This document shows positions 1 through 10,008 of a stretch of 64,000 nt of DNA, piece by piece (positions within the stretch are counted from its first letter, which is position 1; each line of letters starts with the position of its first letter). A program made the translations under genes and the position numbers. This stretch comes from Flagellimonas eckloniae (GTDB taxonomy: Bacteria; Bacteroidota; Bacteroidia; Flavobacteriales; Flavobacteriaceae), in contig NZ_LCTZ01000002.1 of the NCBI RefSeq assembly GCF_001413955.1, forward strand, positions 3,823,501-3,887,500, in the 5' to 3' direction. The notes beneath the pieces were generated by a model. The model saw only the letters and a list, made by a program, of their open reading frames with translations, did no database searches and was not told where the DNA came from.

Positions 1-849
1 TCTTTAACTGGAAGATTACAGTTATTGAACTTCCAAGATTCTGGTGGTAGAAATCCTGCCCACTTGGCTATACATTCTACTGGGAATTATTTGGTAAATT
101 CAAATTATACCGATGCTGGGATATCGGTCTTTAAAATAAATGCCAACGGTAGTCTACATAAAAATCACCAACTCATTACCTTTCAAGACAGCAGTATTGT
201 TAAAGGTAGGCAAGATGCGGCACATTTGCATTCCACTAATTTTTCACCAGATGGGGATTTTTCGTTCGGGCAAGATTTAGGAGCAGATAAAATAAGGGTT
301 TTTGAAGTTATTTATCCCACCAAGAACACATTACAACTCGAAGAGTCTGGCTTTATAACCATAAAACCAGGTAGTGGTCCAAGACATTTTACGTTTCATC
401 CCGATGGCAACTTTGGTTATGGCGTGGCAGAATTAAGTGGCACGATAACGGCATATTCTTATACAGATGGAAAGCTTGAGTACATCGAAGATTACCTGTC
501 ATACAGTAAAAAACAAGATCTTTATCGCGCAGCTGATATTCATATTTCGCCAGATGGAAAATTTCTTTACGCCTCTAATCGTGGACCAGAAGAAGACAGT
601 ATTTCTATATTTTCAATAGACAAGAATACAGGTAGGCTAACTCTAGTAGGACACGAACCTACTTTTGGCGAGCATCCCAGAAATTTTTGTATTGACCCGT
701 CAGGTAACTTTTTGTTAGTGGCCAACCAATTCACCAACAATGTGGTCGTTTTTAAAAGACATAGTGAAACAGGGAGACTATCAAAACTGCAAAAAGAGTT
801 AGCTATCGAAAATCCTTCAAGTTTGCAAATGCGAACTTATGGAGAGTAA
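1..849 (+). CDS. Lactonase family protein (YkgB-type beta-propeller), 5' truncated
   Basis: The reading frame is open from base 1, so the gene begins outside the window; the TTG at 25 is internal. The protein resembles the 7-bladed beta-propeller lactonases of PF10282 (6-phosphogluconolactonase-like). Repeated blade signatures are visible: HLAIHSTGNYLVNSNY, HSTNFSPDGDF, PRHFTFHPDGNFGYG, ADIHISPDGKFLYASNRG and PRNFCIDPSGNFLLVANQ. Such enzymes hydrolyse sugar lactones, and in a polysaccharide locus this could act on lactones made by sugar dehydrogenases; that role is inferred. It converges on the sulfatase gene that follows. No signal peptide can be judged because the N-terminus is missing. Confidence 0.85.
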   Translation, partial: SLTGRLQLLNFQDSGGRNPAHLAIHSTGNYLVNSNYTDAGISVFKINANGSLHKNHQLITFQDSSIVKGRQDAAHLHSTNFSPDGDFSFGQDLGADKIRVFEVIYPTKNTLQLEESGFITIKPGSGPRHFTFHPDGNFGYGVAELSGTITAYSYTDGKLEYIEDYLSYSKKQDLYRAADIHISPDGKFLYASNRGPEEDSISIFSIDKNTGRLTLVGHEPTFGEHPRNFCIDPSGNFLLVANQFTNNVVVFKRHSETGRLSKLQKELAIENPSSLQMRTYGE

Positions 850-941
850 ATAATAAGTTAAATCTACATTTTATGAAATGGTATTTTAGATATGTTTGAG
901 AAACATTGGATTGGCTAGACTAAAAAGGGAAAACCACTGTA

Positions 942-2375
942 TCAATTTTTTTCTGATTCAGCTTTACCTGATAAAAAATCCTTACCCCATTTTTCCCGTA
1001 GTTCTTTTGCCAGTTGGGCAACTGTTTCTTGATATGTTGCTTTTTCTGCTAAATTATCAAGTTCCAATGGGTCTTTGCTATGATCAAATAGCATACGCTC
1101 GTATGCAATACCCTTATCATCCGTCCATTCAGTGTAGAATAAATCTCCTTTTATCAAGGTGACGGCATCTTTAAATTTGCTGACAGCCCAGTTCTTATCG
1201 CTTTCCTCACCATTAATTATGGAAACAACACTACGCCCTTCAACAGTATTTGGAACAGCTATGCCAATAAGCTCGCATAGTGTTGGGTATACATCAACAT
1301 ATTCAGTTATTGCTTTTGTTTTCTGACCTTTTGTTTTATGAGGTACTTTTATGAACAATGGGGTTCGCAAGGCCTTTTCAAATGTTGAATGCTTGCACCA
1401 TAGCTGATGGTCACCAAGAAACCATCCATGGTCTCCCCAAAGCACAACAATGGTGTTTTCTGCCATACCAAGTTTGTCCAGTTCGTCCAGTACCAACCCT
1501 ATCTGGGCGTCTATATAACTTACCGCAGCATAATAGCCATGAATCAATTCTTTGGCTAAGGCTTCAGGAAGATGCCCTTCTTTTGGGATTCCTTCGTAAT
1601 TGCGTAATTCACCAAACTTATGAAAGGCTTTTGTAGGTGTGGATATTGGCCGGATATAGCTTTCGGGCAATTCAATTTCTTCACGGTTGTACAAATTCCA
1701 GTATTTTGTTGGAGCAGTGAACGGAAGGTGGGGCTTTGCCACGCCCATGGTCAGAAAAAAAGGTTCTTCCGAACGTTTAAACTTTTTTAAATCTCCGATG
1801 ACTTTCAAAGCCAATTTACCATCGCGATAGACCGAATCATGCACATCAGCTGATTCAAATGGTAGGCCCCTGTGCGTATTTCTTCGAGTTTCTTGACTTT
1901 CTTCAAGGGCATAATCCCATAATCTGTCAGCTTGCCAGATTTCGTCCCAAGCATCGGCATCATCGGTTTTATGATGGTATATTTTACCGTTTGAAACTGT
2001 TCGATACCCATTTTGTTTTAACAACATTGGTAACGAAACAGCTTTTGGATAGTCTTCATCTTTCTTGGTAAATGCATTTATAAAGCGATTCCTAGTTGGT
2101 CTTACTCCTGTTAAAATGCTAGCTCTGGAAGCTCCACATACGGGAATGTTGCAATAGGCACGTTCGAACACCATACTTTCAGAACCGAGTTTGTCCAAAT
2201 TAGGAGATTTGATATGACTGGCTCCATAGATATTTAATTCGGGCCGCAGATCATCAACCGCAATCATTAAGATATTCAATGGCTCAGATTCAATTTTTTG
2301 AACTTCTTTTTGTTGGCCCTTGCAAGAAACCGACAACAAAACAATTAGTAAAGAATGATAAAAACAGCGCTTCAT
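942..2375 (-). CDS. Sulfatase, S1 family (iduronate-2-sulfatase-like), lipoprotein
   Basis: Formylglycine-dependent sulfatase of about 477 residues. The start is placed at the ATG at 2375 because it gives a lipoprotein signal (LLSVSC, Cys18); the longer frame to 2456 would run through the operator at 2437-2453. The catalytic motif C80-G-A-S-R84 fits C-x-A/P-S-R, and the metal-binding DD pair lies at 41-42. The sequence [21 protein letters not shown] is the usual C-terminal metal/substrate region. The overall pattern matches S1_7-type enzymes acting on sulfated uronic acid or rhamnose sugars. It is the last gene of the minus-strand block and has its own promoter/operator at 2409-2453. The substrate is inferred from context. 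Confidence 0.88.
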   Translation of the reverse strand: MKRCFYHSLLIVLLSVSCKGQQKEVQKIESEPLNILMIAVDDLRPELNIYGASHIKSPNLDKLGSESMVFERAYCNIPVCGASRASILTGVRPTRNRFINAFTKKDEDYPKAVSLPMLLKQNGYRTVSNGKIYHHKTDDADAWDEIWQADRLWDYALEESQETRRNTHRGLPFESADVHDSVYRDGKLALKVIGDLKKFKRSEEPFFLTMGVAKPHLPFTAPTKYWNLYNREEIELPESYIRPISTPTKAFHKFGELRNYEGIPKEGHLPEALAKELIHGYYAAVSYIDAQIGLVLDELDKLGMAENTIVVLWGDHGWFLGDHQLWCKHSTFEKALRTPLFIKVPHKTKGQKTKAITEYVDVYPTLCELIGIAVPNTVEGRSVVSIINGEESDKNWAVSKFKDAVTLIKGDLFYTEWTDDKGIAYERMLFDHSKDPLELDNLAEKATYQETVAQLAKELREKWGKDFLSGKAESEKN

Positions 2376-2408
2376 ATTTATGGAATAAGTGTAGTTATAC
2401 GATATTAC

Positions 2409-2453
2409 CAATAATACAAATACCAGAACAGTAAACTGTCCTGCACTCTCTGG
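2409..2453 (-). promoter_or_regulatory. Operator/promoter 1 (CAGGATR direct repeat plus -7 box) of the sulfatase gene
   Basis: On the minus strand the proximal half-site CAGGACA is at 2437-2443 and a weak distal half CCAGAGA at 2447-2453. A -7-like box TATTATTG lies at 2409-2416, exactly 20 nt downstream of the proximal half. The site is about 60 bp from the ATG at 2375. It is the weakest distal half of the set, but spacing and -7 box agree with the other eight sites. Confidence 0.6.
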
Positions 2454-2475
2454 CAAATTTGTACTTTGAAAGTAC

Positions 2476-4395
2476 TCACCTAACAGTTATCTCACAACTA
2501 ATTTCATTTGTATTCTTTTCAAAGACTGCTTTTACAAGAATAGCTTCCATACCGGGTACCATATTAAATACTCTTTTCTTTTTTGTTTTAACAATTAAAA
2601 GAGGAACACTGGACATAACCAAAACCGTACCTTCTTTTTTTTGAATCTCAATAAGCTTTTCTGATACTTGGACAACTTGTTCATGTTGTGGGGAAATTAT
2701 TGGAAGTACCAATGACGCTTCTTTATCCAACGGAGCATCATTTACTTTCTTGGCCACAATAATAGTCTTTTCTATACTCAAACTGTAATTTAACTGATAA
2801 TTAGAATCAGGTAAAATAGCTCTTTCCCTATCAGTCAATTGGGTTACTACTTCAAAGTTAAGCGTATTGTTTTTTTCGTTTGTTTTAACTTTTGCTTTCA
2901 AATCGAACAGATTGCTATACCATTTCCCTTCTCTATTGGACTCAATTCTTGGGGTCAAGGGAAAATCTTCTCCATTTGGTTGGGGTTGTTGGTTGTAACG
3001 CTCTACCAATATATATTCGGCCATACTTGCAGTAAAAATAGGCCCTACTTCATTATGCCAAAGAACTGCAAGCGATCCTCCAGTCGCCGCTTGCGAATGA
3101 GGTTTTTTAAAAATAACATCGTAGGAGGATACCGTGGCCCTCCATGGTCCCTTTGCAGCTAACCAAACATCTAGTTCCGGGAAATGCTTTATTCCATCGC
3201 CTTTACCTCTGGGAAGGGCTGTTTTTTTTGAAATGTTCGATAGCTTCTCAGTATTGTCCATGATAAATGCCAAAGATTTTGCGTGTGCAAAGGTGTGGTG
3301 CAAGCAAGGTTTTACATCATGTGATTCATAATGAAGGCCTCCAGCCAACAAGCCATTTACGGTACAACGTTTCAAAAGCTCAGTACTTAAGAATGCAGCG
3401 GTGCCGAATGCGGGGTTTCTATCTGCCATCAAAGCAAATGCGGGTTGGCAACCATCTGTAGTTCGACTGCCCCAATAGCTCCATTTGTTTTGACGTGTAC
3501 CCCAGCTATTGTCCCATGCACCATCGGGTAACATAAACTCCAGATGTCCATTCATTGACTCTGTTAGCAGCTGTAACAATTGCTCATCTTTTTCTAGAAC
3601 GGCGTATTGTACCAATCCGTTTAGGGTTTCTTCAACATTGTAACCCAGGTCTACTGGCAATAACCCTTTTGCACTTGGTTCATCGGAAGGTTTGTTTTCC
3701 CCGAAAATGAGCTTGTTCGGTTTTGTCAGCCAATTAGGAACTTCATCTGCCAACTGTCGGCTATGATTTATATATGCTACATTTTTGAACATGCGGCCCA
3801 AAAAGTTAAGGCCATATATAGCTGTGAAGGCATAATTTATATGACTGTAATCTATAGTGAAATTTTCATGGATAAACTTTGCTGCTTTCTGTAAACGTTG
3901 TGTCCAGTCATCACTAATTTCCTTCGGTAAAACGTGTCCATGATGATGTAAAGCTTCGCCTAAGGCGATTGCTCCGAAAACGGTAATGCCTCTCCAAGAT
4001 TTAGGGTCGGGAACTACTGTCCAACTCCCATCTGGCATGGAGACGTTTTCTGACCATTTCATCACATTGATTGCCGCATCCAAGTATTTTTGCGCTCCGG
4101 TTTTATCTGCCATATATAAAAAAGGATACACGGCATCCATACAACGACCATGAATTCGGTTACAAGCTTTGCAGTACAAAGCTCCATGTACTTCCGGTTT
4201 TTCAGGGTCATCAATTTGAATGTCAACCATGGCATTGCTCCATGTGGTCAAAAGTTGAAAAGTTAATGCTTCAAATGGTATTGATTCACCACTTTCTTGA
4301 TGCTCTAAATTGACTTTGTCCCTGCAGGCTTGTAGGGGTACTAACAATCCCATACTAGCTAGAGCGGAGAGTTGTGCGAAATCCCGTCGTTCCAT
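2476..4395 (-). CDS. Uncharacterised exported protein, predicted alpha/alpha-barrel carbohydrate-active protein
   Basis: A 639-residue protein that I cannot place in a named family. The N-terminus MERRDF followed by a short hydrophobic stretch ending PLQAC suggests export, either Tat-like or as a lipoprotein. The body is rich in Trp, His and helix-like repeats, as in (alpha/alpha) toroid enzymes such as GH88/GH105 or polysaccharide lyases. The C-terminal third looks like beta-sandwich. A Cys-rich stretch ([12 protein letters not shown], about residues 74-85) could bind a metal or form disulfides. It is third in the unit 8140-2476, after the DUF1593 protein. A role in ulvan oligosaccharide breakdown is inferred from position only. 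Confidence 0.6.
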   Translation of the reverse strand: MERRDFAQLSALASMGLLVPLQACRDKVNLEHQESGESIPFEALTFQLLTTWSNAMVDIQIDDPEKPEVHGALYCKACNRIHGRCMDAVYPFLYMADKTGAQKYLDAAINVMKWSENVSMPDGSWTVVPDPKSWRGITVFGAIALGEALHHHGHVLPKEISDDWTQRLQKAAKFIHENFTIDYSHINYAFTAIYGLNFLGRMFKNVAYINHSRQLADEVPNWLTKPNKLIFGENKPSDEPSAKGLLPVDLGYNVEETLNGLVQYAVLEKDEQLLQLLTESMNGHLEFMLPDGAWDNSWGTRQNKWSYWGSRTTDGCQPAFALMADRNPAFGTAAFLSTELLKRCTVNGLLAGGLHYESHDVKPCLHHTFAHAKSLAFIMDNTEKLSNISKKTALPRGKGDGIKHFPELDVWLAAKGPWRATVSSYDVIFKKPHSQAATGGSLAVLWHNEVGPIFTASMAEYILVERYNQQPQPNGEDFPLTPRIESNREGKWYSNLFDLKAKVKTNEKNNTLNFEVVTQLTDRERAILPDSNYQLNYSLSIEKTIIVAKKVNDAPLDKEASLVLPIISPQHEQVVQVSEKLIEIQKKEGTVLVMSSVPLLIVKTKKKRVFNMVPGMEAILVKAVFEKNTNEISCEITVR

Positions 4396-4419
4396 TGAAT
4401 TTTATTTAAAAATTATCTT

Positions 4420-5913
4420 TTAATCAACTTGAATTATGATTCTTCTGTAATCTGAGAGCTTAGCAATGTTATTTTCATCACTTAATTCAAATATGACATG
4501 AATGGTCGTTCCTTGAGCATCATCGGGAATTTGTATTAATGGTTTTGATGTAACGTCATTTTGAATATTGATATCTTTTTTAGAATACGTCCCCGCTTCA
4601 TGATATATCCACCAATGATAGTTTAACATATCGTCGTCGGGGTCTGTTGAAGCTGACCCATCAAGTACGATTTGCTCTCCGGCTTTTGTATTTATAATGT
4701 GAATTTTCTCCGTATCATCCCCATTAATAGCTGCAACCGGATGATGATTGGCATTTTCAAAGGAAGCAACACACCAATCCATGCGACCTTTGAAATCGTC
4801 AAAGTAGGCTTGTCGCCATCGCCACACAGGCGCGTATATATTATTATAAATAGAATCCATTGCGGTATCCGTCCAAGTATCTTTTGCCTCTGCATATACT
4901 TCAAAATCTCCATAATTCACTTCCGTAGCTTTTACACTTTGATGTCTTGAATATACATTTTTCACTTTTTCCGCAGAGAATCTACCACTCCAACCACCCC
5001 AATGGGGTTTTGTAAAATCGGTCATACCTTGATGTACCAAGCCCAACCAAGGAATAGTGCCTCCTCCTTCTATAAATACCATTTTCCCTGAGTGGTTCTC
5101 GCGTAGTGGATATACCCAACCCAAAGCGCCGTGATTTTTAATATGTTCCAACGCCCATTGATGTTGACCAGTTGCACTGTAAGTATAAGGTTTCCAGGTA
5201 TGTGGCCCCTTTTTGTCCTCATCTTTTGATTTCCCCCAAGCCCATGCCGGACCACCATAAGCATAGGTTTGATAGTTGCTGCGTAGCCAATTGATTTCGG
5301 GATAATTGGCACATATCCATGCACCGGCGTCATCTTGCGCACCATTTTCAAATACCCAGATTTTTTTGAGCAGATTTTTTAATTCTTTTTTTGAATGTGC
5401 TGCTTCATAATCCATTAGCGCCTGCGCTAGCGTGTTGGAGCCCGCATTTACTACAATATATAATGGTCTTTGGTCTTCTTTTAAAAAACTATTCAATAGG
5501 AGTTCTGAACCTTGATTACTTTTTCCTTTACTGATTGCGGCAACCCCATAATCCGTATGTCCAGATACAACAATAGACTTTAAATGTGATGGTTCGGGGT
5601 AGCCATCTGCATGCTTTTTTAAATTGGGATATACTTTTTCGTATCCATTAATAATTTTATGGAAAAGTTCAGGATATAGCCTTCGCCGCTCAGGCAGACG
5701 ATGTTCTGAGTTCAGGTACTTTCCACTTACTGCAATAAGGCCTTCCAAATCAAACTCATTGGAGTACAGTAGCATATGGGCCATCTGTTGTTCTTCATCG
5801 GGTTCATTACCCATGTCTGCTAGGATTATTAAACGTGAATTCTTCTCTTGGGAGTAGGTAGTAGTCATACTACTGAGCATGAAGATTACTAATACAAATC
5901 GTAGTCCTTTCAT
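4420..5913 (-). CDS. DUF1593 (Sde182-type) nucleoside-hydrolase-like exported protein
   Basis: A 497-residue protein with a cleavable signal peptide (about residues 1-21, ending TYSQ). The N-terminal domain starts RLIILADMGNEPDEEQQMAH, the Asp-rich entry of the nucleoside-hydrolase-like fold typical of DUF1593/Sde182 proteins. Further conserved patches are VVSGHTDYGVAAI, YIVVNAGSNTLAQAL and VFENGAQDDAGAWI. The C-terminal 100 residues form an Ig/PKD-like beta-sandwich (DGSASTDPDDDMLNYHWWIY). Sde182 from Saccharophagus was described as a cellulose-binding protein. An N-glycosidase-like fold acting on sugars is plausible, but the reaction is unknown. It sits between the GH67/115-like gene and the uncharacterised barrel protein in one operon. 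Confidence 0.75.
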   Translation of the reverse strand: MKGLRFVLVIFMLSSMTTTYSQEKNSRLIILADMGNEPDEEQQMAHMLLYSNEFDLEGLIAVSGKYLNSEHRLPERRRLYPELFHKIINGYEKVYPNLKKHADGYPEPSHLKSIVVSGHTDYGVAAISKGKSNQGSELLLNSFLKEDQRPLYIVVNAGSNTLAQALMDYEAAHSKKELKNLLKKIWVFENGAQDDAGAWICANYPEINWLRSNYQTYAYGGPAWAWGKSKDEDKKGPHTWKPYTYSATGQHQWALEHIKNHGALGWVYPLRENHSGKMVFIEGGGTIPWLGLVHQGMTDFTKPHWGGWSGRFSAEKVKNVYSRHQSVKATEVNYGDFEVYAEAKDTWTDTAMDSIYNNIYAPVWRWRQAYFDDFKGRMDWCVASFENANHHPVAAINGDDTEKIHIINTKAGEQIVLDGSASTDPDDDMLNYHWWIYHEAGTYSKKDINIQNDVTSKPLIQIPDDAQGTTIHVIFELSDENNIAKLSDYRRIIIQVD

Positions 5914-5920
5914 CTTATAT

Positions 5921-8140
5921 TTATTGGTTTTGTTTCGCTATTTCAATATCCTGTTCCACCCATTTTGTGATTTCCATCCAGTCTACATGACCGACCCTAT
6001 TGGTCCATAAGGGGTTTTTATTCTGTTTTAAAGCTTGGCTGACATATTTTTTCCAAAAACCCAATGCTTTGGTTAGTTCGTTGACAGCTTTTTTTTGGTA
6101 TTGCCTATTTTTGGTTTCTCGATATAGGGCAACCTGTGTAGCACCTGCAATTTTATGCGCGTAGTATTTGCCTAAATAGGATATCGTTTCAATATCGTTT
6201 AGTGTATGTGATAGTTCTATATTGTTTCCTGTATTGAGCGTTTCCAAATTCAATAGCGCACTATCAGAAAGTTGATGTAGTTTTTTAGAGACTTGTAACG
6301 GACTCGTACGTGTGGACGTACTATCTTTAACCTTCATTTTAACATAATCCGGAATGGATTGATTGCCTGACTTTGGATGCACGCCCAAAGAGATGAATCG
6401 ATTTACGTCATGAAATCCAGTCTTGTTGCTAGCAGGTTTTGGATGACTGATACAAGCTTCAATGTACCATTGAAAGTCCAAACTTCCCCAATGAAAACCA
6501 GTAGTAACTGGATAAATCATAGATGCTTGCTGCCATGCTTTTTGCAGTTTTTTCGCGTCGGTATTTGGAAAACGATTGGCAATCAAGGCTGTAAATCGCT
6601 CGTTGCCAATTTCAGGATCATAGCTCAATCTGCCCCATAAGAGCCATTGGTACCAATGCTTTTGAATTTCTAATTGACCGAACAGTTCAGGGTCCTTAGT
6701 GAGGAAATCCCGTCCCCAAATCCATTGGTCAGAACCAAAATAAATGCCTTTGGCCACTTCATGTGGTATCTTATTAATGAACCCACGGACAAAGTCAGGA
6801 GCTCCCCAACGAAAATAGTACGTATCATCATTCCGCAGCCCCCAAATGGTTTTCATCCCTTCAATATCGGCTACAAAATTGTCCTGTTCATGATACGGTT
6901 GTTCCATAGCACTGTAAACGTGTGCCTTTGCATATTTAAAACAATATAAGAACTCGACATTATCTGCACTCAGTACCGGTTTGAACTTTTTTGCAATCTC
7001 TTTGGCTCCTGTCTGGTGCTGTCTGTGTATAAAGGTGAATTGCCGGTCGGACATCTCTTTTGCAGCGTCCAAAATACCTTTGGCATAGGTTTTATAAGCC
7101 CAATCTTCACGTTCTTTGGCATTTGTGCGTTTGCCATTGTTCTTCATGTTTTCACCAGTGGTCAAACCGATACCGGCTAAATCAGGATAGGTGACAAACA
7201 GTTGTTTTATACTTTTCCGAAAATAGTCTTGGGTAATTTCGTTATTTATATCATCTGTAATGCCATACTTTCCCCCTGTGCCATAGTCAAAAATGTTCCA
7301 AGTGATAATATGAAAATCGATATTGCGCTGTTTTCCGTAGGTCATTACTTTTTTCCAAAATGTTATTTTTTCTTCAATGGAAATTTTTTTGAGGGTTTCG
7401 GTACTGTCTAGTATATGTGGGGCGTCCATACCTATACCGTTGAGGTTATAAAGTTCTTTCCATTTGCCGGTGGAGCGTTTTACATCGTCTAAGGCGATAT
7501 CTTCATAACCGGGTACTTTTACCAAAGAAGGGAAAGGATGAAGACTCCAAAGTGAAATGTAGTTATAACGATAGCGTGCCATGGTATCGATGTAATCTTT
7601 CCAAAAATCAAAGTCCCACATGGTTTCAATATTCTGTTGTCCGGTGTCACTTGCATCAGAATAGCTAGGGGTACGAACATCCAATGGGATATTGAACTTA
7701 GGCCCTCGCATTTCCATATATGGGTTCTTGAGCAAAGGTTGTATCCTTTCAATCCCATATAGTTTTATTTGTTCGGCGAGTTCCAGACCGCCATACATTA
7801 ACCCTTCGGTATCAATCGCAATAATCTCTATTGCATCGTTCTCTTTTTTGATTTCAAAGCCCTCAGATTTAATTGTGGTATGGACACTATCTAAAACAAA
7901 GGTTATGGTGCCTTTCTTTTCCTTTTGAATTAAATTTTTCAATCCCCTATCTGATAAAGCTTCTTGAATGTGTTCAATTCCGAAACTTACTTTAGCATCA
8001 TCCAATAAAGTGGCTATTGAAACGACATCATTTTTTGGTGAACATGTAATAAAAAATACTAACCCTAAAAAAACGGTACATACTGTGAAAAAACATGTTT
8101 TTTTCAGATAAAATCTAGATTCTGTTTCTATAATTCTCAA
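5921..8140 (-). CDS. Alpha-glucuronidase-like glycoside hydrolase (GH67/GH115-type architecture)
   Basis: A 739-residue putative lipoprotein (hydrophobic N-terminus ending FFITC). After the signal comes a GH20b/GH67N-like domain with the typical GLMYGGLELAEQI element, where a beta-alpha domain precedes the catalytic barrel. The barrel shows YISLWSLHPFP, FHIITWNIFDYGTGG, LAGIGLTTGENM and YYFRWGAPDFVRGF. Helices dominate the C-terminus. Uronate release would suit ulvan, which contains glucuronic acid. The exact GH family cannot be fixed by eye; GH67-like and GH115-like are the nearest that I recognise. It is first gene of the unit 8140-2476, behind operator 2. Confidence 0.6.
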   Translation of the reverse strand: MRIIETESRFYLKKTCFFTVCTVFLGLVFFITCSPKNDVVSIATLLDDAKVSFGIEHIQEALSDRGLKNLIQKEKKGTITFVLDSVHTTIKSEGFEIKKENDAIEIIAIDTEGLMYGGLELAEQIKLYGIERIQPLLKNPYMEMRGPKFNIPLDVRTPSYSDASDTGQQNIETMWDFDFWKDYIDTMARYRYNYISLWSLHPFPSLVKVPGYEDIALDDVKRSTGKWKELYNLNGIGMDAPHILDSTETLKKISIEEKITFWKKVMTYGKQRNIDFHIITWNIFDYGTGGKYGITDDINNEITQDYFRKSIKQLFVTYPDLAGIGLTTGENMKNNGKRTNAKEREDWAYKTYAKGILDAAKEMSDRQFTFIHRQHQTGAKEIAKKFKPVLSADNVEFLYCFKYAKAHVYSAMEQPYHEQDNFVADIEGMKTIWGLRNDDTYYFRWGAPDFVRGFINKIPHEVAKGIYFGSDQWIWGRDFLTKDPELFGQLEIQKHWYQWLLWGRLSYDPEIGNERFTALIANRFPNTDAKKLQKAWQQASMIYPVTTGFHWGSLDFQWYIEACISHPKPASNKTGFHDVNRFISLGVHPKSGNQSIPDYVKMKVKDSTSTRTSPLQVSKKLHQLSDSALLNLETLNTGNNIELSHTLNDIETISYLGKYYAHKIAGATQVALYRETKNRQYQKKAVNELTKALGFWKKYVSQALKQNKNPLWTNRVGHVDWMEITKWVEQDIEIAKQNQ

Positions 8141-8165
8141 AATAGGACACTTTACAATATAGGTT

Positions 8166-8210
8166 TAATGTTACCATCTTTTTAGAGATATGTCATCCTG
8201 TACTATACTG
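8166..8210 (-). promoter_or_regulatory. Operator/promoter 2 of the GH67-like unit
   Basis: Minus-strand direct repeat CAGTATA-GTA-CAGGATG at 8194-8210, followed after exactly 20 nt by TAACATTA at 8166-8173. The site lies 54 bp upstream of the ATG at 8140. It would drive the three genes down to 2476. Confidence 0.75.
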
Positions 8211-8305
8211 GATTTTTAAAGCAAAACACCATTTTCTTTTCGGGCAAAAAAAAGCACCAATGAATTAACATAAGTGCATCAATAGTAACGTGTTTGTTCT
8301 AAAAA

Positions 8306-9880
8306 TTATTCTTTCACAAATTTTTTCCTCACGGTTTCGTTCTTGCCTATGATTTCCAAAACATATATTCCTTTTGATAATGCACTTACATCAAGTTGGG
8401 AATAAGTGCTATTACCTTCAATATGCTCTGACTTAACCTTACGACCTGATAAATCATACACATTGATTGTATTCATTTCCTCTAGGGTATCAATTCGTAA
8501 CGAGTAACTTACAGGATTTGGATATAACTTAGAATCTGATGCTACTTCCTCTAAATCTTCCGGTATTAAAAGTTGTGTTGTAAGATTAGTACTTACTGAT
8601 TCCAAAGTCCATTGTGCTCGTGCACCATTCCAGGTATTTGTGTACTCAACAATACCTGTTGAAGTATTTACTGCTAAATAACCTCTTCCAGTAAAATTGT
8701 TTTTAAACCTGTAGATGTTTCCACTAACTGATTCAACACTCCATTCTTTATCATCCGTAGTAACCACCGGTTCTATGTTACTACCAACAACTACACCATT
8801 TCCATTTGTATCCAAAACTCCTCTACCCCCTGAAAATTCTGAATCTATATTGTATAAGCCTGGTGCCGATTCTACCACTCTCCAAAGCCTATCACTCCCG
8901 CTAGGAGAGCTGCTCGAAGCCACAGTTGCCCCATTCGAATCCATATATAGTCCGGTAGCCACATTTTTAAACCGATAGGTGCCCTCTATTGAAGAACCAC
9001 CAGTACTACCAGCGGGCTCTGGTCTAGCCTCACTGTATGTTTCTGCCACCCGCATGTCGTCAAAATCTGTCAGAATGCGATAGTCACAAGCATTTTCATT
9101 GTAAGAGCCCCACTTCATGTAGACTTCAGACCCATCATTGGTTCTGTGATATGCCCTTTTATTATCATTTGCCAATACTACTTGATATTCATCAAAATCA
9201 GAATTCATCAAGGTTTGCTTTGAACCGTTGAACCAAAATTCTATAAAACCGTTGTATCTGTTGTTGGAATTATCGAAATCTCGATCTACCTTGACTCTAA
9301 ACACCAAACTTACCCAACTATTTTCGGAAACGTTTTTTTTCCAAATGGTTGTTTTTCTTTGGTTTATAGACCCTGGTCTGTTCCAGTTGGGTTCTGCGGG
9401 CCCATAAGCATTAATGGACAGTTCATTGCCATCATAGCCCATATTGAACGCATAGTTTTGTTTATTGGAGTTTGTATTCCCTCCCGGGTCAGTTTTCCAT
9501 TGAAATACGGCTATCCCATCATTCAAATTTGGGGTTGAATTAATTCTCCATCGCCATCCGATATAATATGTCTGGCCTTCTTGCGGTATAAAACCGTTGG
9601 TACGTGCAAATTCAGCCCTTTTTCTGGATGTTGGCTTTGTAATCCGCCAGTATTTACCAAAATCGGAATCGGTTGGAGTGGATACGGTAGGTGGATTGTT
9701 GGAGTCATCAACACACTGGCTACCGGATGGATTGCTATTTCCATCGGGATCTAATCTTCTAAACACTGTTCGTACATCTTCATTTGGGTCACCGTACCAA
9801 AGTACTTGAGCCATAGACATCTCTATACATAAAAAAGCGAGTACGGACCAAGCCGCATAACGGAAAGTAATTCTTTTCAT
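8306..9880 (-). CDS. Secreted ulvan lyase, PL28, with ricin-like CBM and T9SS tail
   Basis: A 524-residue multi-domain enzyme. A signal peptide ends at MSMAQ. Residues about 25-285 match the PL28 ulvan lyase jelly roll (LWYGDPNEDVRTVF, GQTYYIGWRWRINSTPN, IAVFQWKTDPGG, NYAFNMGYDGNELSI, EVYMKWGSYNE). A Gly/Ser-rich linker follows near 290. Residues about 298-430 look like a ricin-type beta-trefoil CBM (YRFKNVATGLYMDSNG; RFKNNFTGRGYLAV). The last 75 residues are a type IX secretion sorting domain (LYPNPVSYSLRI, NVYDLSGRKV, GIYVLEI, ending KKFVKE). PL28 cleaves between sulfated rhamnose and uronic acid by beta-elimination. It has its own operator (9936-9952). This is the main evidence that the locus targets ulvan. 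Confidence 0.87.
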   Translation of the reverse strand: MKRITFRYAAWSVLAFLCIEMSMAQVLWYGDPNEDVRTVFRRLDPDGNSNPSGSQCVDDSNNPPTVSTPTDSDFGKYWRITKPTSRKRAEFARTNGFIPQEGQTYYIGWRWRINSTPNLNDGIAVFQWKTDPGGNTNSNKQNYAFNMGYDGNELSINAYGPAEPNWNRPGSINQRKTTIWKKNVSENSWVSLVFRVKVDRDFDNSNNRYNGFIEFWFNGSKQTLMNSDFDEYQVVLANDNKRAYHRTNDGSEVYMKWGSYNENACDYRILTDFDDMRVAETYSEARPEPAGSTGGSSIEGTYRFKNVATGLYMDSNGATVASSSSPSGSDRLWRVVESAPGLYNIDSEFSGGRGVLDTNGNGVVVGSNIEPVVTTDDKEWSVESVSGNIYRFKNNFTGRGYLAVNTSTGIVEYTNTWNGARAQWTLESVSTNLTTQLLIPEDLEEVASDSKLYPNPVSYSLRIDTLEEMNTINVYDLSGRKVKSEHIEGNSTYSQLDVSALSKGIYVLEIIGKNETVRKKFVKE

Positions 9881-9906
9881 GACATGGGGTTTTATAGGTT
9901 AAATAC

Positions 9907-9952
9907 TACAATTAATGGAATATTAACTGAATAGGTATCCTGCACCATCCTG
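9907..9952 (-). promoter_or_regulatory. Operator/promoter 3 of the PL28 ulvan lyase gene
   Basis: Minus strand CAGGATG-GTG-CAGGATA at 9936-9952, an almost perfect direct repeat with a 10 bp period. A TAATTGTA-like -7 box at 9907-9914 lies 21 nt downstream (TTAATTGT if 20 nt is used). The distance to the ATG at 9880 is 55 bp. Confidence 0.78.
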
Positions 9953-10008
9953 TAAAACAATACTTTATACTTAGTGCTTTTGATAATGATTTGATGGCAA
10001 TATGTGTT

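Noticed and set aside
896..1162. Plus-strand frame of 88 codons at the left edge of the locus
   Set aside because: It is mostly antisense to the sulfatase gene and has no domain features.
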